A DNA stretch of 64,000 nt. Origin: Streptomyces sp. NBC_01717 (GTDB taxonomy: Bacteria > Actinomycetota > Actinomycetes > Streptomycetales > Streptomycetaceae). A program made the translations under genes and the position numbers. A model generated the notes under the pieces. That model searched no databases. It saw only the letters and a program-made list of their open reading frames with translations, and was not told where the DNA came from. Where the stretch lies: the NCBI RefSeq assembly GCF_036248255.1, contig NZ_CP109178.1, forward strand, positions 6,262,001 through 6,326,000, in the 5' to 3' direction. Of this stretch, positions 32,931 to 41,262 are shown piece after piece; the first letter of the stretch is position 1, and each line of letters opens with the position of its first letter.

Positions 32931-32950
32931 ACCTCAACCTTGGTTGACGT
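32931..32950 (+). promoter_or_regulatory. MerR-type operator upstream of flavin reductase
   Basis: ACCTCAACCTTGGTTGACGT centres on TCAACC-TT-GGTTGA (32934-32947). This is the dyad typical of MerR/SoxR-family operators that sit in the spacer of an activated promoter. It ends 14 bp before the ATG at 32965, so the transcript would be leaderless or nearly so. No MerR gene is in the window. Confidence 0.6.
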
Positions 32951-32964
32951 ACGAGTCTCGCTGC

Positions 32965-33582
32965 ATGGACCTCATGACACCTGCCCCGGTCGCATCCGCC
33001 ACCACCGCACCCCTGAAGGTCGCGGTCATCCTGGCCAGCAACCGCGAGGGCCGCTTCGCCCCCGTGATCGCCGACTGGTTCCTCTCCCGTACCGCGGACC
33101 GCCCGGACATCGAGACCGACCTCATCGACGTCGCCGACCTCGTTCTCCCGTACACCCTCTCCCGCCGCCCCGGCCCCGACGTGACCGCGCAACTGGCCGG
33201 GGTCTCGCCCCGGTTGGCTGCCGCCGACGCCTTCGTCGTCGTCACCCCCGAGTACAACCACTCGTTCCCTGCCCCGCTGAAGAACCTCATCGACTGGCAT
33301 CACGCCGAATGGCAGGCCAAGCCCGTCGCCTTCGTCTCGTACGGGGGAGTGTCCGGCGGTCTGCGGGCTGTCGAGCACCTCCGTCAGGTCTTCGCCGAAC
33401 TGCACGCCGTCTCCATCCGCGACACGGTGTCGTTCCACAACGCGGGCGTCCTGTTCGACGACGACCGCAGGCACAGGGATCCGGCGGCCGTGGACGCGGC
33501 GGCGAAGACACTGCTCGATCAGCTCGTCTGGTGGGGGCAGGCGCTGCGCGAAGCCAAGGCGGTGCGCCCATACGGTAATTGA
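32965..33582 (+). CDS. NADPH-dependent FMN reductase
   Basis: A 205-residue flavodoxin-fold reductase (MDLMTPAPVASATTAPLKVA). The phosphate-binding loop is LASNREGRFAPVIADWF, and VVVTPEYNHSFPAPLKNLID is the family's central signature. Likely role is quinone, azo-dye or flavin reduction in redox defence. The upstream MerR-type dyad suggests induction by stress. ATG at 32974 is an alternative start. Confidence 0.88.
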   Translation: MDLMTPAPVASATTAPLKVAVILASNREGRFAPVIADWFLSRTADRPDIETDLIDVADLVLPYTLSRRPGPDVTAQLAGVSPRLAAADAFVVVTPEYNHSFPAPLKNLIDWHHAEWQAKPVAFVSYGGVSGGLRAVEHLRQVFAELHAVSIRDTVSFHNAGVLFDDDRRHRDPAAVDAAAKTLLDQLVWWGQALREAKAVRPYGN

Positions 33583-33641
33583 CGGTAGATCAAGCCGGTG
33601 CAGGTCCCGGAGCGGGCAGCCGCTCCGGGACCTGCGCCAGG

Positions 33642-35291
33642 TCAGCCGACCGACACTGCCGACCAGGCCGTGGCCACCGCGTTCTGCTCCGCGCTGCCGG
33701 CTCCGTACAGGTCCTTCGCCGCGTTGAGCGTCGCGGTGCGGGCGCCCGCGTACTTGGTGGAGGACGTCATGTAGACGGTCAGTGCCCGGTACCAGATCTT
33801 GCCGAGCTTGTCCTTGCCGATGCCGCTCAGCGTCGCCCCGTTGCACGTGGTGCCGTTGTGCTGGACGCCGCCGATGGCCTTCGGGCCGCTGCCCTCGGCC
33901 AGCAGATACGCGAAGTGGTTGGCGACACCGGATGAGTAGTGCACATCCAGATTGCCGACCGAGGAGCTCCAGCAGTCCGCCGAGTTGCCGTCCTTGGAGG
34001 GCTGGTCCATGAACCGCAACGCGGCCTTCCCGAAGCCGGGCTTCACGATTTTCTCGCCGATGAGGTAGTCGCCCGGGTCCTGCGCGTTGTTCGCGTGGAA
34101 CTCCACCAGTGTGCCGAAGATGTCGGAGGTGGCCTCGTTGAGACCGCCCGACTCACCGGAGTAGGTGAGGGCCGCCGTCTTGGATGTCACGCCGTGCGAC
34201 ATCTCGTGCCCGGCCACGTCCAGCGCGACCAGCGGTCCGAACGTCGAACCGTCGCCGTCCCCGTACGTCATGCAGAAGCAGGTGTCGTCCCAGAAGGCGT
34301 TGTTGTAGCCATTGCCGTAGTGCACCCGGTTGTACGAGCCCTTGCCGTCCCCGGCGATGCCGTTCCGGCCGTGCACGTTCTTGTAGTAGTCCCAGGTGGT
34401 GTCCGTGCCGTACTGGGCGTCGACCGCCGCCGATGCGCGGTCGGAGGTGCTGCCGTTGCCCCAGTGGTTGTCGGCGTCGGTGAACAGCACCGCGGGCGCC
34501 CGGCTCCAGCAGATGGTGAGGATGCAGCCGTCGGTCTTGTTCTGGGCGTCGCCGGAGTAGGTGTTGCCGCGCGTCGCGTCCTTGAGCTGGTACGTGGATC
34601 CCGACTGGGTCGTCTGCAGCGGGACCGTACCGCTGTACAGCGACCGGCCGTCGCCGGACGCCGTCTCCAGGCTGTCCCAGGCGTCGATCTGCCGGCCCGT
34701 GCGCGCGTCGGTGAGTACCACGCGGGCGACCGGGTTGCCCAGTGAGTCCTTGCCTGCCGCCTCGGTGCGCCAGGCCAGCTTGGGCGCGCCGTGCAGGGCG
34801 TCCACGACGAGCTGCGGCTGTGCGGCGACCTTGCTGAGCTTCAGGCCGCGGTTGGCCGAGCGCAGTGCGGCCGCGCCCAGGTCGGCGGCGCCCGACGCGG
34901 AGAGGGCCGGGGTCACGGTCGGCACGGCGAGATCGCCGCGGACAGCCCGGTCGGCGCTCCGGTACGCGCCGTCGGGTGCGAGGTGGACGACGAAGTCGCC
35001 GCCGAGGACCGGCAGGTTGCGGTAGGTGCGGTCGTAACGCACATGCTGGCTGCCGTCCTTGTCGACGACCACATCGCGCACCGCGGTGTCCTGGGAGCCG
35101 GTGAGGCCCAGTGCGGTGGCGTGCCCGGTGAGCGCGGCCTCGGCGTGACGGACGGCGGCGGCGGGGCTCGGGGCCGGGTGACCGGCCGCGGCGGCGCCCG
35201 TGGTCGCGGTGAGGGCGGAAGCAAGCAGGGTGGCGCCGACGGCGGCTATGCCGAGCGGGGTGAGGCGCGATGCATGCCGAATCGATCTCAT
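33642..35291 (-). CDS. Secreted M4 (thermolysin-like) neutral metalloprotease
   Basis: A 549-residue preproenzyme. A Sec signal peptide (residues 1 to about 36, ending TTGAAAAG) and an FTP/PepSY-type propeptide to about residue 215 are followed by the catalytic domain. Zinc ligands are His362 and His366 with Glu363 as base (GHEMSHGV) and the third ligand Glu in NEATSD about 20 residues later. The C-terminal alpha-helical M4 domain follows with HYSSGVANHFAYLLAEGSG. Likely an extracellular nutrient-scavenging protease. The window's left edge holds a second M4 enzyme of the other (protealysin) type. Confidence 0.94.
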   Translation of the reverse strand: MRSIRHASRLTPLGIAAVGATLLASALTATTGAAAAGHPAPSPAAAVRHAEAALTGHATALGLTGSQDTAVRDVVVDKDGSQHVRYDRTYRNLPVLGGDFVVHLAPDGAYRSADRAVRGDLAVPTVTPALSASGAADLGAAALRSANRGLKLSKVAAQPQLVVDALHGAPKLAWRTEAAGKDSLGNPVARVVLTDARTGRQIDAWDSLETASGDGRSLYSGTVPLQTTQSGSTYQLKDATRGNTYSGDAQNKTDGCILTICWSRAPAVLFTDADNHWGNGSTSDRASAAVDAQYGTDTTWDYYKNVHGRNGIAGDGKGSYNRVHYGNGYNNAFWDDTCFCMTYGDGDGSTFGPLVALDVAGHEMSHGVTSKTAALTYSGESGGLNEATSDIFGTLVEFHANNAQDPGDYLIGEKIVKPGFGKAALRFMDQPSKDGNSADCWSSSVGNLDVHYSSGVANHFAYLLAEGSGPKAIGGVQHNGTTCNGATLSGIGKDKLGKIWYRALTVYMTSSTKYAGARTATLNAAKDLYGAGSAEQNAVATAWSAVSVG

Positions 35292-35364
35292 CGGACTCCT
35301 CGGAGTGCGGGGGGAAGGGGCGATCTGAGCGGTGCTTCTGAGCTCGCCTCAGATTTAAGGGTTC

Positions 35365-35376
35365 ATGACATGTCAT
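35365..35376. promoter_or_regulatory. 12-bp palindrome between protease and cutA
   Basis: ATGACATGTCAT is a perfect palindrome 74 bp upstream of the protease start and 122 bp before cutA. It may bind a dimeric regulator of either gene. Confidence 0.4.
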
Positions 35377-35497
35377 GTCCATACCGCAACGGTGATGAAG
35401 GAGGACACGGCACCGAACCGCCCCGACAATCGACGAGAAGGACACGCCACAGGCACAAGATCCGAAGAGCAGATCCGAAGAGCTGAGGAGACCGACG

Positions 35498-35836
35498 GTG
35501 ACGACGCCGGCATGGCTGACCGTTCTGACCACCACGGACAGCGAGGAGAAGGCCCACGCCCTCGCCCAGGGCGCGGTGGAGGCGCGGCTCGCGGCATGCG
35601 CGCAGATCTCCGCGCCCGTCACCTCCGTCTACCGGTGGCGGAACGCCATCGAGACCACGGAGGAGTGGCAGGTGCTGTTCAAGACGGTGGCCGGGCGCTA
35701 TGACGAACTGGAGGAACACCTCCGGGCGGCGCACGACTACGAGACCCCGGAGATCATCGCGACGCCGGTGGTACGGGGAAGCGACCGCTACCTCGCCTGG
35801 GTGACTGCGGAGACGGCCCCGGTCACGGCCCTCTGA
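35498..35836 (+). CDS. cutA: Divalent cation tolerance protein CutA
   Basis: A 112-residue trimeric ferredoxin-like fold protein. The product begins MTTPAWLTVLTTTDSEEKAH and has the conserved AACAQISAPVTSVYRW and ETPEIIATPVVRGSDRYLAW segments. The family is linked to copper and other metal tolerance, but its molecular job is not settled. The GTG start has GAGGAG upstream. It is followed two bases later by the next gene. Confidence 0.95.
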   Translation: MTTPAWLTVLTTTDSEEKAHALAQGAVEARLAACAQISAPVTSVYRWRNAIETTEEWQVLFKTVAGRYDELEEHLRAAHDYETPEIIATPVVRGSDRYLAWVTAETAPVTAL

Positions 35837-35838
35837 CC

Positions 35839-36306
35839 ATGCCGCGGACCGACCCCGAACTGCCCTTCTTCGTCTACGGCACGCTGCTCCCCGGCGAACA
35901 CAACCATGACCTGTTCCTCCGGGGCCGGGTGATCGCGGAACAGCCGGCCCTGCTGCCGGGCGCCCTGTTGTACGAAGGCCCCGGCTACCCGTACGCGATC
36001 GAGGGCCATGGCACCGTGCGCGGCACACTCGTCACGGCAGCGCCCGCCATGTACGCGGAGCTGCTCGTCCTCCTCGACCGGCTGGAGGAGTACCTCGGAC
36101 CGGGGCACCCGCGCAATCTCTACGAGCGGGTCGCCCTCGAAGTCCGCCTCCCGGGCGCGGTCCCGCCCGCCACCGGAACCGCCCGCGCCTGGGTCTACCT
36201 CGCCGCCGCCCCCGTCACCCGCACCCTCCGTACCGGCGGCATCCCCATCCCCGGAGGCGATTGGCTCACCCGGCGGCCGCCTCCACCCGCACCGCGCACA
36301 CCTTGA
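35839..36306 (+). CDS. Gamma-glutamylcyclotransferase family protein
   Basis: A 155-residue AIG2/GGCT-fold protein. FFVYGTLLPGEHNHDLFL at about 10-27 gives the YGTL substrate-binding loop. Acidic residues in LDRLEEYLGPGHPRNLYERV are characteristic and would include the catalytic Glu. It is probably co-transcribed with cutA. Its 3' end overlaps the convergent nitrate reductase gene by 41 bp. Substrate (gamma-glutamyl amino acid or other) is unknown. Confidence 0.87.
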   Translation: MPRTDPELPFFVYGTLLPGEHNHDLFLRGRVIAEQPALLPGALLYEGPGYPYAIEGHGTVRGTLVTAAPAMYAELLVLLDRLEEYLGPGHPRNLYERVALEVRLPGAVPPATGTARAWVYLAAAPVTRTLRTGGIPIPGGDWLTRRPPPPAPRTP

Positions 36307-38356
36307 ACTCCGGCATCCGCGACACCGGGTCCAGCGCCGGGTTCGTCAGCGTGTTGGCCCGGCCCTCACCCGCCCAGTGGAACGGCATGAAGACGGTGTC
36401 CTGCCGGATCGCACCGGTGATCCGGGCGGGCGCCACCGCCCGCCCGCGCCGCGAGGTGACCGCCACCGGATCGCCCTCCGCCACGCCGATCCGCTCGGCG
36501 AGCCGAGGATGCAGTTCCACGAACGGGCCGGGGGCCGCGGCGTTCAGCTCGTCGACCCGGCGGGTCTGCGCACCCGACTGGTACTGGGCGACCACCCGAC
36601 CGGTCGTCAGCACCACCGGATACTCCCGGTCGGTCTCCTCGGCGGCGGGACGGTGCGTCACGGGCACGAACCGCGCCCGCCCGTCGTCCGTGGCGAACCG
36701 GTCCAGGAACAGCCGCGGTGTACCGGCATGCTGCTCGTCCGGGCACGGCCAGAACACCCCGTTCTCCGCCGCGATCCGCCCGTACGTGATCCCCGCGTAG
36801 TCGGCGGGACCGCCCGCAGAGGCGCGCCGGAGCTCGTCGAAGACCTCCTCGGGGTCGGTGGGGAATCCCTTGCCGTGCCCGAGGAGCGCGGCCAGCCCGT
36901 GCAGCACCTCCAGATCGCTGCGGACGCCGTCCGGCGGGGTGACTGCCCGCTGCCTCAGCAGCACCCTGCCCTCCAGGCTGGTCGTCGTCCCGGTCTCCTC
37001 CGCCCACTGCGTCACCGGCAGCACCACGTCGGCCAGTGCCGCCGTCTCCGACAGCACCACGTCCGCGACCGCGAGGAAGTCCAGCGACCGCAGCCGTTCC
37101 TCCACATGAGTGGCGTGCGGCGCCGACACCACCGGGTTGGACCCCATCACCAACAGCGACCGCACGTCCGTACCCAGCGCGTCGAGGAGCTCGTACGCAC
37201 TGCGTCCCGGCCCTGGCAGCGAGTCCGGGTCGACCCCCCACACCTGCGCCACATGGCGGCGCGCCGCCGGGTCCGTGAGCTTGCGGTAGCCGGGCAACTG
37301 GTCGGCCTTCTGGCCGTGTTCGCGCCCACCCTGACCGTTGCCCTGCCCGGTAAGACAGCCGTACCCGGACAGCGGTCTGCCGGCCCGGCCGGTGGCCAGA
37401 CAGAGGTTGATCCAGGCGCCGACCGTGTCCGTGCCCTTGGACTGCTGCTCAGGTCCGCGAGCGGTCAGCACCATTGCGTCCTGTGCATCGCAGAACATCT
37501 CGACGGCCTCGCGCAGTTGCGGCACCGGCACCCCGGTCAGCCGCTCCACCAGCTCCGGCCAGTGCGCCATGACTCCGGCCCTGGCCTCGTCCCAGCCGTT
37601 CGTACGCTCGCGTACGAACTCCTCGTCCACCCGGCCGGCCGCCACCACCAGATGCAGCATTCCGAGTGCGAGCGCGAGATCTGTGCCGGGCCGGGGCGCC
37701 AGATGCAGATCGGCCTGCTCGGCGGTGCGGGTCCGGCGCGGATCGATGACGATCAACCGGCCGCCGTTCTCCCGCAGTTCGGTCAGAAAGCGCAGCGCGG
37801 GCGGCATCGTCTCGGCGAGGTTCGACCCGACGAGGATCACGCATCCGGTGCGCGCGATGTCCTCCAGGGGGAACGGCAGCCCGCGGTCGAGGCCGAAGGC
37901 CCGCTGATGCGCGGCGGCCGCCGACGACATGCAGAACCGCCCGTTGTAGTCGATCTGCGAGGTCGACAGGACGACCCGGGCGAACTTCCCGAGCGCGTAC
38001 GCCTTCTCGTTGGTGAGCCCGCCACCGCCGAACACCCCCACGGCATCCGGCCCGTGCACGGCCCGGGTGCGCCGGAGTCCGTCGGCGACCGCGGCCAGCG
38101 CCTCGTCCCAGCCGGCCGGCTCCAGCTCGCCACTGACCGCGTCGCGCACGAGCGGTCCGGTCAGCCGTACCCGTGAGGAGAGAACGGCCGGCGCGGTCCG
38201 GCCCTTGCCGCACAGGGCGCCGCGGTTGACGGGGAAATCGGTACGCTCCACGACCTCGACCACCGGGCCGCCGGTGACCGGTCGCAGATTCATCCCGCAC
38301 TGCAGCGAGCAGTACGGGCAGTGGGTCGCGGTGGGGGCGATCTCGGTGCGGGCCAT
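36266..38356 (-). CDS. narB: Assimilatory nitrate reductase (molybdopterin oxidoreductase)
   Basis: Cytoplasmic enzyme reducing nitrate to nitrite for assimilation (NasA/NarB type). The 696 residues open with the [4Fe-4S] ligands CPYCSLQCG and GALCGKGRT, followed by the molybdopterin guanine dinucleotide domains. NGRFCMSSA gives a Cys likely to ligate molybdenum, and VLVGSNLAETMPP lies in the cofactor-binding fold. The C-terminal dinucleotide-binding domain includes LTTGRVVAQYQSGAQTRR. It is shorter than Nas enzymes that carry a BFD domain. A GlnR-type box lies directly upstream. Confidence 0.93.
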   Translation of the reverse strand: MARTEIAPTATHCPYCSLQCGMNLRPVTGGPVVEVVERTDFPVNRGALCGKGRTAPAVLSSRVRLTGPLVRDAVSGELEPAGWDEALAAVADGLRRTRAVHGPDAVGVFGGGGLTNEKAYALGKFARVVLSTSQIDYNGRFCMSSAAAAHQRAFGLDRGLPFPLEDIARTGCVILVGSNLAETMPPALRFLTELRENGGRLIVIDPRRTRTAEQADLHLAPRPGTDLALALGMLHLVVAAGRVDEEFVRERTNGWDEARAGVMAHWPELVERLTGVPVPQLREAVEMFCDAQDAMVLTARGPEQQSKGTDTVGAWINLCLATGRAGRPLSGYGCLTGQGNGQGGREHGQKADQLPGYRKLTDPAARRHVAQVWGVDPDSLPGPGRSAYELLDALGTDVRSLLVMGSNPVVSAPHATHVEERLRSLDFLAVADVVLSETAALADVVLPVTQWAEETGTTTSLEGRVLLRQRAVTPPDGVRSDLEVLHGLAALLGHGKGFPTDPEEVFDELRRASAGGPADYAGITYGRIAAENGVFWPCPDEQHAGTPRLFLDRFATDDGRARFVPVTHRPAAEETDREYPVVLTTGRVVAQYQSGAQTRRVDELNAAAPGPFVELHPRLAERIGVAEGDPVAVTSRRGRAVAPARITGAIRQDTVFMPFHWAGEGRANTLTNPALDPVSRMPEFKVCAVRVEAAAG

Positions 38357-38379
38357 GGGCTCCAGCGTGCGAGCCAGGT

Positions 38380-38417
38380 GTTACGCGGACGCCCGCGACC
38401 GGTTACGCCGCCGGAAC
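38380..38417 (-). promoter_or_regulatory. GlnR-type box upstream of nitrate reductase
   Basis: Toward the gene, GTTCC, GTAAC, CGGGC and GTAAC occur with exactly 6 bp between each, matching three of four positions of tandem gTnAC-n6-GaAAC half sites. The box ends 23 bp before the ATG at 38356, the same offset as in the nitrite operon. Confidence 0.7.
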
Positions 38418-38489
38418 GTGGACCTCAGCCCACCTCCGCCGAGCCCGTGAGGTCGGCCTCCACCGGGCCGGTGAGACCGGTCGGCGTCC

Positions 38490-39203
38490 TCACCGCCCGC
38501 CGGTCGCCAGGGCCTCCCCGACCCCGGGCTCCTCGGGCCCCAGGAAGTGCGGATCCGGCTCGAACATCGCGTCCAGTGCCGCCTTCCCCGCCGCGAACAC
38601 CTCCCGCGTCCCGCCGTAGTACCAGGTCGCGTCGTGCTTGGCGTCGACCCCGACCCCGTAGGCGTCGATGCCCGCCGCCCGGCACAGCGCGATCGCCCGC
38701 CGGATATGGAACCCCTGGCTCACCAGCACGGCCCGGTCGACCCCGAAGATCTTCTTGGCCCGCACACAGGAGTCCCACGTGTCGAACCCGGCGAAGTCGC
38801 TGACGATCCGCTTGTCCGGCACCCCGTGCGCCACGAGATACGCCCGCATGGCATCCGGCTCGTCGTACTCCTCCCGGCTGTTGTCACCGGTCACCAGCAC
38901 GACCTTCACCTTGCCGTCCCGGTACAGCTCGGCGGCCGTGTTCAGCCGGTTCGCGAGATACGGCGAAGGCTTCCCGTCCCACAGCCCGGCCCCGAACACC
39001 ACGGCGACCTGCTGCGCGGGCGCGTCCGCGGTCGTCCGGACACGGGCGTCGGCGACGGAGTACATCCAGGTCGCGGGAGCCAGGCCCAGCACACAGGCTG
39101 CCATCACCCCCTGCACGGCCCACCGCTGACCACGCCGCGTGAGCGGCCGGCGCGGCCGCAGCCGCGCGAGCCACCCCGGCCAATTCGGCCGCTTTCCTCG
39201 CAT
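38490..39203 (-). CDS. DUF218/SanA-like membrane protein
   Basis: A 237-residue protein with one N-terminal helix (AVQGVMAACVLGLAPATWMY at about 28-47) and a DUF218 (YdcF/SanA/ElyC-like) domain. The DUF218 segments are VAVVFGAGLWDGKPSPYLAN, VKVVLVTGDNSREEYDEPDA and VLVSQGFHIRRAIALCRAAG. E. coli SanA and ElyC affect envelope permeability and peptidoglycan precursor levels. By analogy this protein may act in envelope maintenance. A GAGGGA ribosome site precedes the ATG at 39203. Confidence 0.88.
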   Translation of the reverse strand: MRGKRPNWPGWLARLRPRRPLTRRGQRWAVQGVMAACVLGLAPATWMYSVADARVRTTADAPAQQVAVVFGAGLWDGKPSPYLANRLNTAAELYRDGKVKVVLVTGDNSREEYDEPDAMRAYLVAHGVPDKRIVSDFAGFDTWDSCVRAKKIFGVDRAVLVSQGFHIRRAIALCRAAGIDAYGVGVDAKHDATWYYGGTREVFAAGKAALDAMFEPDPHFLGPEEPGVGEALATGGR

Positions 39204-39396
39204 CGGAGTCCCTCGGTCGGTGTCGTTGCGTCAACTGATCGGACGAGTATCAGGTCAAAAGGGTTCTCCACGCCGCGACATTCTTCATCCGGACCGGTCG
39301 CGGCCCGGCACGCCTTCGCCGCCGCGCCGGTGGCATGCGGTGGCAACGCGCGCCGTGCGCACACCGGGCGCGGACCCCGCCCAATAACATCGGCCG

Positions 39397-40224
39397 ATGT
39401 TGCTTCCCCGGCTGATCGCCTCCGACCTCGACGGCACTCTTCTGCGCCGCGACGGCACCCTCTCCTCCCGCACCCTCCGCGCCCTGCGCTCGGCCGAGAG
39501 CGCCGGTGCGGAGATCGTCCTCGTCACCGCCAGACCGCCCAGGTTCGTCGACCGGCTCGCCGAGGCGACGGGGCTGACGGGGACGGCGGTGTGCAGCAAC
39601 GGAGCGCTGGTCTACGACATCAGGACGCGTACGGTCGTCGCCTCCCGCGTCCTGGCCGTCACCGTCGCCCAGCGCGTGGCCACCGCACTCGCCGCCGTCC
39701 TGCCGGAGGTGGGCTTCGCCCTGGAGACCGGCAACCAGATCCTGTACGAACCGGCGTACCGGTTGCGCCTGTCCGAGGACATCGACGCCGAACTGCCCGT
39801 GGGGTCCCTGGCGGACCTGTGGCTGACCGACGTACCCGTCACCAAACTCCTCGCCTGGTCCGACCGGCTCGACGCGGACACCCTGCTGGCCGCGGCCCGG
39901 CAAGGGGCGGGCCCGGCAGGCAGCGAAGTCCAGTTCACCCACTCCGGCGGGCACGGGCTCCTGGAGATCAGCGCGTTCGGGGTCACCAAGGCGGGCACTC
40001 TCGCGGAGCTCTGCGCCGGGCGCGGCATCGACGCCACGGAGGTCATCGCCTTCGGCGACATGCCCAACGACCTGACCGTCCTCGACTGGGCGGGCACCGG
40101 ATACGCCATGGGCAACGCCCACCCGGCGGTGCTCGCCGCCGTACCGTCCCACACGGTGTCCAACGAGGAGGACGGGGTGGCCCACGTCCTGGAGCGCCTC
40201 TTCGGGCCGCCGACCGCGCGGTGA
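39397..40224 (+). CDS. Cof-type HAD family phosphatase
   Basis: A 275-residue haloacid dehalogenase-type hydrolase. Motif I is ASDLDGTLLRRDG (nucleophile Asp and acid Asp), motif II is the Thr in LVTARPPRF, and motif IV is FGDMPNDLTVLDWAG. The Cof (type IIB) cap lies between. Members dephosphorylate sugar phosphates, FMN or similar. The exact substrate cannot be told. 16 bp separate it from a GlnR-like site serving the next gene. Confidence 0.9.
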   Translation: MLLPRLIASDLDGTLLRRDGTLSSRTLRALRSAESAGAEIVLVTARPPRFVDRLAEATGLTGTAVCSNGALVYDIRTRTVVASRVLAVTVAQRVATALAAVLPEVGFALETGNQILYEPAYRLRLSEDIDAELPVGSLADLWLTDVPVTKLLAWSDRLDADTLLAAARQGAGPAGSEVQFTHSGGHGLLEISAFGVTKAGTLAELCAGRGIDATEVIAFGDMPNDLTVLDWAGTGYAMGNAHPAVLAAVPSHTVSNEEDGVAHVLERLFGPPTAR

Positions 40225-40241
40225 GCCCGTGGCAAAGACCC

Positions 40242-40268
40242 GTCACCCCTGCGCAACGACCTGGCAAC
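40242..40268 (+). promoter_or_regulatory. GlnR-like box upstream of sirohydrochlorin chelatase
   Basis: GTCAC, GCAAC and GCAAC follow one another with exactly 6 bp between. GTCAC matches the gTnAC half site perfectly, and each GCAAC is one base from GAAAC. The element ends 22 bp before the ATG at 40291. Confidence 0.5.
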
Positions 40269-40290
40269 CTGCGCCCGCCACCATCGGTCC

Positions 40291-41226
40291 ATGACGGAGT
40301 CGGCATCGGCACAACCCCGTGAGTCCCTGCCTCTCGACAGCACAGCGCAACTGTTGACCCGCATCACCGCCCAGCTCGGCGCCCAGCTCAGCCATGTCTC
40401 CCTGAACGGAACGCGCAGACCCATGCCCCACCGCACCGGCGGCTCGGCACCGGGCTCGGCGGCCACCACCCGTGCCCCCGCCCTCGTCGCGGTGGCGCAC
40501 GGCAGCCGCGACCCGCAGGCGCTGCGCACGGTCATGAAGCTGCTGGACCGGGTGCGGGAACTGCGCCCGGGGCTGGACGTCCGGCTCGGCCACATCGAGC
40601 TGAACGAGCCGCTCCTGCCGGCATCCCTGTCCGGCCTGGGGTCCGCTGACGCCGTTCTCGTACCGCTGCTGCTCGGCCGCGGCCACCACGTCAAGCGGGA
40701 CATACCTGCGGCAGCCGCCGCCGCACCGGCCCTGCGGGCCACGATCGCCGCGCCGCTCGGGCCGCACCCCCTGCTCGTCGAGGCGCTGTACGGGCGGCTC
40801 GTCGAAGCGGGCTGGCCGACCGAAGAGGGCGACAGCTGCGGCTCCGCCGTGGTCCTCGCCGCTGCCGGTTCGCGCGACCCCGATTCGGCCGCCGACACCC
40901 GCCGCACCGCACGGATGCTCAGCGAACGGCTCGGCGGGGTGCCCGTCGTCCCCGCGTACGCCTCCGCCACCGCGCCCACCGTCCCGGTCGCGGTGCGCGC
41001 CCTCGCCGCCCGTGGCCGGCACCGGGTCGCCGTCGCCTCGTACTTCACCGCACCCGGCCGTTTCGCGACGGCCGCCGCCGCTGCCGCCCCCGGCACCGCC
41101 GCGGCCCCGCTCGGCGCGCATCCCGCGATGGCGCGGCTGCTCCTGCACCGGTACGACCAGGCGCTGACCGGCGCGCTCCCGGCACATGAAGTCGCGAAGA
41201 ACGACCATCTCCTGGCGTCCGCCTGA
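40291..41226 (+). CDS. Sirohydrochlorin chelatase-like (CbiX) protein
   Basis: A 311-residue protein with two chelatase half-domains. The first begins at about 65 with ALVAVAHGSRDPQALRTVMK and contains HIELNEPLLP and LLLGRGHHVKRDI. The second begins at about 190 with VVLAAAGSRDPDSAADTRRT. Insertion of Fe2+ into sirohydrochlorin makes siroheme, the cofactor of NirB, which fits the neighbouring nitrite/nitrate genes; cobalt insertion for B12 is the alternative. The first roughly 60 residues are extra and may indicate a later true start (e.g. ATG at 40423). Confidence 0.85.
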   Translation: MTESASAQPRESLPLDSTAQLLTRITAQLGAQLSHVSLNGTRRPMPHRTGGSAPGSAATTRAPALVAVAHGSRDPQALRTVMKLLDRVRELRPGLDVRLGHIELNEPLLPASLSGLGSADAVLVPLLLGRGHHVKRDIPAAAAAAPALRATIAAPLGPHPLLVEALYGRLVEAGWPTEEGDSCGSAVVLAAAGSRDPDSAADTRRTARMLSERLGGVPVVPAYASATAPTVPVAVRALAARGRHRVAVASYFTAPGRFATAAAAAAPGTAAAPLGAHPAMARLLLHRYDQALTGALPAHEVAKNDHLLASA

Positions 41227-41262
41227 GCCTTCTTGTCGGTTTGGCCGTTTACTGTCGGGACC

